A DNA stretch of 64,000 bases. Origin: Cyanobacteria bacterium FACHB-63. Its GTDB lineage: Bacteria; Cyanobacteriota; Cyanobacteriia; Leptolyngbyales; Leptolyngbyaceae. The notes under the pieces were generated by a model. It was not told where the DNA came from. It saw only the letters and a program-made list of their open reading frames with translations, and did no database searches. This document shows, in pieces, positions 63,185-64,000 of this stretch (the stretch's first letter is position 1; every line of letters starts with the position of its first letter). The DNA lies in the NCBI GenBank assembly GCA_014695255.1, contig JACJNX010000053.1, positions 62,001 through 126,000 on the forward strand, in the 5' to 3' direction. A program made the translations under genes and the position numbers.

Positions 63185-63592
63185 CTATTCTGGAACGAAT
63201 TCTAAAGCAACACCATTCATGCAATATCTCTGTCCTGTTGGACGCGGACCGTCTTCAAACACATGACCTAAATGCCCGCCACACTTAGCACAGTGAACTT
63301 CAACGCGAGTCATGAAGAACGATCGATCAACTGTGATATCGATCGCGTTTTCTAAGGGTGCATAGAAGCTGGGCCAACCTGTACCGCTATTGAACTTAGT
63401 TTCAGATGAGAACAATGGCGTTCCACAGCCTGCACAAGAGAACGTACCCTTGCCGTATTCCTTATCGAGTGGGCTAGTTCCGGCTCGTTCTGTGCCATGT
63501 TTGCGTAACACTCGAAACTGGTCTGGAGTGAGCGAAGCTTTCCATTCTTCCTCGGTTTTGTTGATTTCAAATGAATTGTTTTGAGTGTTCAT
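63185..63592 (-). CDS. msrB: Peptide-methionine (R)-S-oxide reductase MsrB
   Basis: 135 residues. Reduces the R-epimer of methionine sulfoxide in proteins. Zinc-binding CAGCGTPLF and CAKCGGHLGH pairs, substrate-pocket FNSGTGWPSFYAPL and catalytic Cys in GQRYCMNGVALEF are all present. No signal peptide, so cytosolic. Single gene. Confidence 0.97.
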   Translation of the reverse strand: MNTQNNSFEINKTEEEWKASLTPDQFRVLRKHGTERAGTSPLDKEYGKGTFSCAGCGTPLFSSETKFNSGTGWPSFYAPLENAIDITVDRSFFMTRVEVHCAKCGGHLGHVFEDGPRPTGQRYCMNGVALEFVPE

Positions 63593-63710
63593 TACAGCAA
63601 TGTTGTTTCTAGTGTTCTTACTTTATTTTAGCAAGCCTTCTAAATTTCCCTCGCAAGCATGAAGTCAAGAAAACGGCGATCGCGCTTGATTTGAGTGGTT
63701 TACTTCAAGT

Positions 63711-64000
63711 ATGGCTATGATCAAGCGACTTCTGGGATATGTCAGTGTGTTAGTGCTGAGTTTGGGATGGATGCTGCCGGCTCAGGCGGCTCCGTTTGGG
63801 CAGGGCGATAACTTTGTCACTGCGGCGATCGATAAAGTTGAGGCGGCAGTGGTGCAGGTGAATGTGTCGCGTAACTTAGGCGGTGATGTGCCGGGCGCTT
63901 TAAGACCGTTTTTGGGCAATCCGCAATCCGGTTCTTCTTCAAGAGTGCTGCGGGGATTGGGATCAGGGTTTGTGATTGATAAAAACGGTAAGATTCTTAC
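63711..64000 (+). CDS. Deg/HtrA-family serine protease, 3'-truncated by window edge
   Basis: The first ~96 codons of a secreted protease start at ATG 63711 (a second ATG lies at 63717). Signal peptide: LLGYVSVLVLSLGWMLPAQA. The mature start NFVTAAIDKVEAAVVQVNVS, then RVLRGLGSGFVIDKNGKIL, is the standard opening of the trypsin-like domain of HhoA/HhoB/DegP proteins. The catalytic triad and PDZ domain lie beyond the window. HhoA versus HhoB cannot be decided. Confidence 0.88.
   Translation, partial: MAMIKRLLGYVSVLVLSLGWMLPAQAAPFGQGDNFVTAAIDKVEAAVVQVNVSRNLGGDVPGALRPFLGNPQSGSSSRVLRGLGSGFVIDKNGKIL

Overview
The window reads as chromosomal DNA of a cyanobacterium. It carries photosystem I psaF/psaJ, NDH-1 subunit ndhN, a CpcT/CpeT-type phycobiliprotein lyase, the NblS-interacting protein SipA, a cobalamin-pathway cobH, Vipp1/PspA, CHASE2-type Ser/Thr kinase, Rcp1-like signalling proteins and many cyanobacteria-only DUF proteins (DUF3285, DUF3318). 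HIP1-type GCGATCGC/CGATCG octamers recur through most genes. Gene content and moderate GC fit a filamentous, non-heterocystous, Leptolyngbya-like lineage; that genus-level call is inference.

Layout. 1-3.2 kb: 3' part of an RND efflux pump. 3.3-6.0 kb (minus): operon DUF3285-ybeY-dgkA-trpG/pabA-MBL-fold protein. 6.1-9.9 kb: scpB, an orphan hypothetical, leuA with its terminator, and a NYN-domain protein. 10.4-13.4 kb: CHASE2 Ser/Thr kinase and a secreted protein. 13.5-15.6 kb: hopanoid pair hpnA-hpnH. 15.6-20.0 kb (minus): three-gene phosphorelay operon. 20.1-21.1 kb: a MITE/REP-like element, a small conserved protein and ndhN. 21.4-25.1 kb: MFS transporter behind TGTATACA operators, then a secreted ABM protein, a YoaK-family membrane protein and an LTPEQ-repeat secreted protein. 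25.2-29.7 kb: GT2 glycosyltransferase, YbaK, and a solute-binding lipoprotein paired with a Cache histidine kinase. 29.8-34.3 kb: Vipp1/PspA, methyltransferase, orphan sugar-ABC permease, MarR, CpcT-like lyase, tRNA-Asp, membrane-anchored hypothetical. 34.3-36.9 kb: tsaD divergent from psaF-psaJ, DUF3318. 37.1-40.0 kb: potA-potD without permeases, RRM protein. 40.4-44.6 kb: membrane protein, RNase Z, sipA, Uma2 protein, thiC with TPP riboswitch. 44.9-50.3 kb: sucrose synthase followed by a GH65 phosphorylase fused to beta-phosphoglucomutase. 50.3-53.6 kb: two secreted proteins and hisS.

53.7-56.6 kb is the most unusual part. Two diverged ~90-bp attC-like repeats flank a manganese catalase and abut the stop of an AT-rich, HIP1-poor gene. 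That gene is split by a perfect 32-bp tandem duplication just before a possible HEPN RNase motif (RN-x4-H). Immediately upstream of it lies an array of about six and a half degenerate 41-bp hairpin repeats. Together these suggest an integron-like cassette, possibly a defence or toxin-antitoxin module, that is now inactivated or phase-switched. 56.6-64 kb: amidohydrolase, cobH, a membrane protein, a large CHASE3/HAMP/GAF hybrid kinase with three receiver domains, msrB, and the 5' end of a Deg/HtrA protease.

Most of the rest is ordinary cyanobacterial housekeeping and signalling. The sugar genes suggest coupled turnover of sucrose and another disaccharide. Four sensor-kinase genes (two of them in the 15.6-20.0 kb operon) point to a signalling-rich genome.
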